DNA of 7,255 nucleotides from DASPKW01 sp038244055 (GTDB lineage: Bacteria; Planctomycetota; Phycisphaerae; Tepidisphaerales; Tepidisphaeraceae): the NCBI GenBank assembly GCA_038244055.1, contig JBBRTW010000384.1, positions 1 through 7,255 of the forward strand, in the 5' to 3' direction. How positions within the stretch are numbered: position 1 is the first letter of the stretch; each line of letters begins with the position of its first letter. Positions 5,325 through 7,255 of this stretch are shown one piece after another. The notes under the pieces were generated by a model, which was not told the DNA's origin, ran no database searches, and worked only from the letters and a program-made list of their open reading frames with translations. Both the position numbers and the translations under genes were made by a program.

Positions 5325-6104
5325 TTATTGAAAGATCTCCCCGAAAAACTCCTTCATCGCCGCCCAGCTTCGCTTGTCCGCCTGCTCGTTGTACGCCTGA
5401 CCTTTTGAGGGATCATTCCCCGCCAGCGGGTTGGTGAAGGTATGCACCGCGCCGCCGTAGACATTGACTTCGTAATTCACCTTGGCCTTTTTCATCTCCT
5501 CGATGAACCCGGCCACTTCCTCGGGCTTGACGAAGGGATCATCCGCGCCCGTGCAGACCAGCACCTTGCCTTTGATGTTCTTCGCATCATCGGGTGTCGG
5601 CGTGGATAGCCCCGCGTGGAACCCGACCACCCCAAGAACGTCCGCGCCGCTCCGCGCCAGTTCCAGGGAGACCGTTCCGCCGAAGCAGTAGCCGATGGCC
5701 GCGATTCGTTTCGGATCGACCTCCTTGCGGGCCTTGAGCACTGTTAACGCCGCATTAATCCGCTCGCGCATGGTTTTGCGGTCGGCCTTGAGCCCGCCGG
5801 CAAGTTTTGCGGCCTCATCCATCGTCTTGGCCAGCACCCCTTTGCCGTACATATCCACGGCGAAGGCGACGTACCCCATCTGCGCCAATTGCTCGGCCCG
5901 CTTTTTCGCGTAATCGTTCAAACCCCACCACTCGTGGCAGACCAGAATCGCCCGACGAGGGGTGGCGTCGGCATCGTCGAAATACAGCACGCCCTCCATT
6001 TCCGTATCGCCCGCTTTATAGGCGACTTGCTCCGAATGCACCCCGGCCCGCGCCATGGAAGGCAGTACCGTCAGGATCAGGCCGCAAATAAACAGGGGTT
6101 TCAT
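5325..6104 (-). CDS. Secreted dienelactone hydrolase family protein
   Basis: This is an alpha/beta hydrolase of the dienelactone hydrolase family; in known members it opens lactones or esters, and the substrate here is unknown. The 259-residue product starts with a signal peptide, MKPLFICGLILTVLPSMARA, ending in an ARA cleavage site after residue 20, so the enzyme is probably periplasmic. LVCHEWWGLND (54-64) supplies Glu58, matching the family's conserved glutamate beside the active site. The nucleophile elbow GYCFGG (138-143) gives Cys140 instead of Ser, as is typical of the family. GADDPF (186-191) gives Asp189 and GAVHTF (218-223) gives His221, completing a Cys-Asp-His triad with spacing like the classical enzyme. 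The start at 6104 has a good ribosome site and yields the signal peptide; an upstream in-frame TTG at 6179 would add 25 residues and bury it. It converges with the LURP-one-like gene across 20 bp. Confidence 0.92.
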   Translation of the reverse strand: MKPLFICGLILTVLPSMARAGVHSEQVAYKAGDTEMEGVLYFDDADATPRRAILVCHEWWGLNDYAKKRAEQLAQMGYVAFAVDMYGKGVLAKTMDEAAKLAGGLKADRKTMRERINAALTVLKARKEVDPKRIAAIGYCFGGTVSLELARSGADVLGVVGFHAGLSTPTPDDAKNIKGKVLVCTGADDPFVKPEEVAGFIEEMKKAKVNYEVNVYGGAVHTFTNPLAGNDPSKGQAYNEQADKRSWAAMKEFFGEIFQ

Positions 6105-6375
6105 GGATGCTCCTTCCGGAAAGAAAAAATGGATATTTCGGTGGATTTTCCGCTTTCCCGAACGAATCAGACCGTGCAATCGTTAAAGCTGATACAGGAA
6201 TACACTTTATCCCGTTCCGGCCTCAACTGTTAGCACCAAATTTGCGGGCCGAAGGTCGAAATGATCCGAAGGAAGTCTTAATTGCCGGCCTAAAATCTTC
6301 CCAATGGTGGCCATCAACGTGAAGTGTATTGGATGTTCTGTTCGGAACGGAGTCTGAAGTTTGAGTTGTTCTGCC
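6105..6375. other. Divergent intergenic region, hydrolase / OpgC-like gene
   Basis: This spacer must hold the promoters of both outward-reading genes, but I cannot pick either with confidence. A weak minus-strand candidate is TTGAGG followed after 18 bp by TATTCC. Two interleaved inverted pairs are present: AATACACTT (6199-6207) with AAGTGTATT (6322-6330), and CCGTTCCG (6212-6219) with CGGAACGG (6343-6350). Confidence 0.5.
6110..6115 (-). promoter_or_regulatory. Ribosome binding site selecting the hydrolase start
   Basis: On the minus strand AAGGAG (6115-6110) sits 5 nt before the ATG at 6104. This spacing and the signal peptide that follows fix the start in preference to TTG at 6179. Confidence 0.75.
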
Positions 6376-7255
6376 ATGACCGCCGCCCTATCGCCCATCG
6401 CGCCGTCTTTGCCTGAAGCTGCCTCAGTCAGCTCGCGGGCAAGCCGCGCCACCTCCCACCGCAAATCCGAATCGCATCGGGATTACCGCCTCGATTTCTG
6501 GCGCGGGCTCTGCCTGGTGGATATGGTGCTGGTGCACCTGGTTTATGAGGGCGTGAAAATGGGCGGGTTTCTGACGGTCGTCCTTGGCGAGTACGCGCGC
6601 TTCGCGGCCGGGGGATTCATCTTTCTCGCGGGGCTGGGCGTCTCGTACATCTTTTTGAAGAAAGCCCAGGACCCCCTCAAACGGGTTCCCGCCTATTACG
6701 CACTCTGGCGGCGATCGCTCTACCTTCTCTGCGTTCACTACGCGGCCTCGCTCAGCTTCGTGATGATCTACCCGCTGCGCGATTTCGCGGGCAACTACCC
6801 CAAGCCGCTGGCCTTCGTGCGCGATGTGCTGCTGTTCAAGGAGGGGTGCGACCTGCTGATCTTCTACGTCATCATGGTTGCCCTTTCACCCGCCATGCTG
6901 GAACTGGTGCGGCGCGGATATGGGTGGGCGCTGGCGATCTTGAGTGTCGCGATTTTCACGTTTGGACAGTGGCATCCTTACACGTTGTCGCTGCCGATCC
7001 AGACGGGGTTCATGGTTGTGCTCTGGCAGATGATCTTCATCGCCGGATTGCTCGCGGGGGCTTTGCTTCCGAAATACGACGCTCTGAAAATCCGCACGAA
7101 GGTTTACCTCGCGGCGGGAGCTTGGGCTCTGGTGGGACTCGTCGCGCTCTGTGCTTATGGGCCGCTTGCCTTGGCCGCGTACAACCTGAATATTTTCTTC
7201 GTGAAGGCACCCCTCTCCACCGGCGAGGCCATCCGCTATCTCGCCTTAATCCTTG
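6376..7255 (+). CDS. OpgC / acyltransferase-3-like integral membrane protein (3' end outside window)
   Basis: An open frame runs from ATG 6376 to the window edge without a stop, giving 293 residues. After a Ser/Ala/Arg-rich leader (1-34) comes HRDYRLDFWRGLCLVDMVLVH (34-54). This strongly resembles the RDxRLDFFRGLAL start of OpgC-family proteins, which attach acyl (succinyl) groups to periplasmic glucans, and of acyltransferase-3 relatives; His54 lies where those families keep a conserved histidine. Several hydrophobic segments follow, about 41-60, 75-94 (GGFIFLAGLGVSYIF), 112-132, 158-176, 184-197, 210-231 and 243-268, consistent with a multi-pass inner-membrane enzyme. An in-frame TTG at 6361 has GGAG 8 nt upstream and could be the true start, adding five residues; ATG 6376 lacks a clear ribosome site. 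An in-frame TGA at 6355-6357 bounds the frame upstream. The family assignment is good at fold level; the acyl group and acceptor are unknown. Confidence 0.75.
   Translation, partial: MTAALSPIAPSLPEAASVSSRASRATSHRKSESHRDYRLDFWRGLCLVDMVLVHLVYEGVKMGGFLTVVLGEYARFAAGGFIFLAGLGVSYIFLKKAQDPLKRVPAYYALWRRSLYLLCVHYAASLSFVMIYPLRDFAGNYPKPLAFVRDVLLFKEGCDLLIFYVIMVALSPAMLELVRRGYGWALAILSVAIFTFGQWHPYTLSLPIQTGFMVVLWQMIFIAGLLAGALLPKYDALKIRTKVYLAAGAWALVGLVALCAYGPLALAAYNLNIFFVKAPLSTGEAIRYLALIL

Noticed and set aside
6207..6738. Minus-strand frames opposite the OpgC-like gene start (6207-6464 and 6424-6738)
   Set aside because: They are antisense to the conserved RDYRLDFWRG region and membrane segments on the plus strand, and show no domain.

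Overview
This is a GC-rich bacterial chromosomal window, most likely from a planctomycete. The main pointer is the gene at 1749-3080. Its product carries a variant of the N-terminal LEPR-XLL motif and a C-terminal PEP-CTERM sorting signal, a pairing typical of Planctomycetes and their relatives. Short intergenic repeats, use of TTG/GTG starts and loosely packed single genes fit that reading. The assignment is an inference from motifs, not from a database search.

Layout: 1-447 is a non-coding stretch with short direct repeats. A consensus-like promoter (448-475) then leads into gap (538-1563, +), glyceraldehyde-3-phosphate dehydrogenase, closed by a strong intrinsic terminator (1594-1633). Next comes a secreted zinc metalloprotease (1749-3080, +) with a metzincin-type site, a PPC-like domain and a PEP-CTERM tail. 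Its last 13 codons lie inside a palindromic element (3039-3093), which runs into three tandem 20-bp repeats (3091-3150). A pyrophosphate-type phosphofructokinase follows on the minus strand (4390-3182). It is divergent from a LURP-one/scramblase-like (tubby C-terminal fold) protein (4651-5304, +), and each has its own candidate promoter in the shared 260-bp spacer. A secreted dienelactone hydrolase family protein (6104-5325, -) converges on that gene with a 20-bp gap. The window ends inside an OpgC/acyltransferase-3-like multi-pass membrane protein (from 6376, +), cut by the window edge.

Two genes belong to central glycolysis (GAPDH and PPi-PFK), but they are on opposite strands, separated by another gene and a terminator, so they are not an operon. 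The other genes are envelope or secretion related (metalloprotease, periplasmic hydrolase, membrane acyltransferase) and show no shared pathway. I see no phage, plasmid, transposase, CRISPR, tRNA or rRNA signal, and no convincing new multi-gene system. The most unusual local signals are the palindrome/tandem-repeat composite that has extended the protease C terminus, the protease's two sorting-type motifs, and the phased TGTCCC repeats at the left end.
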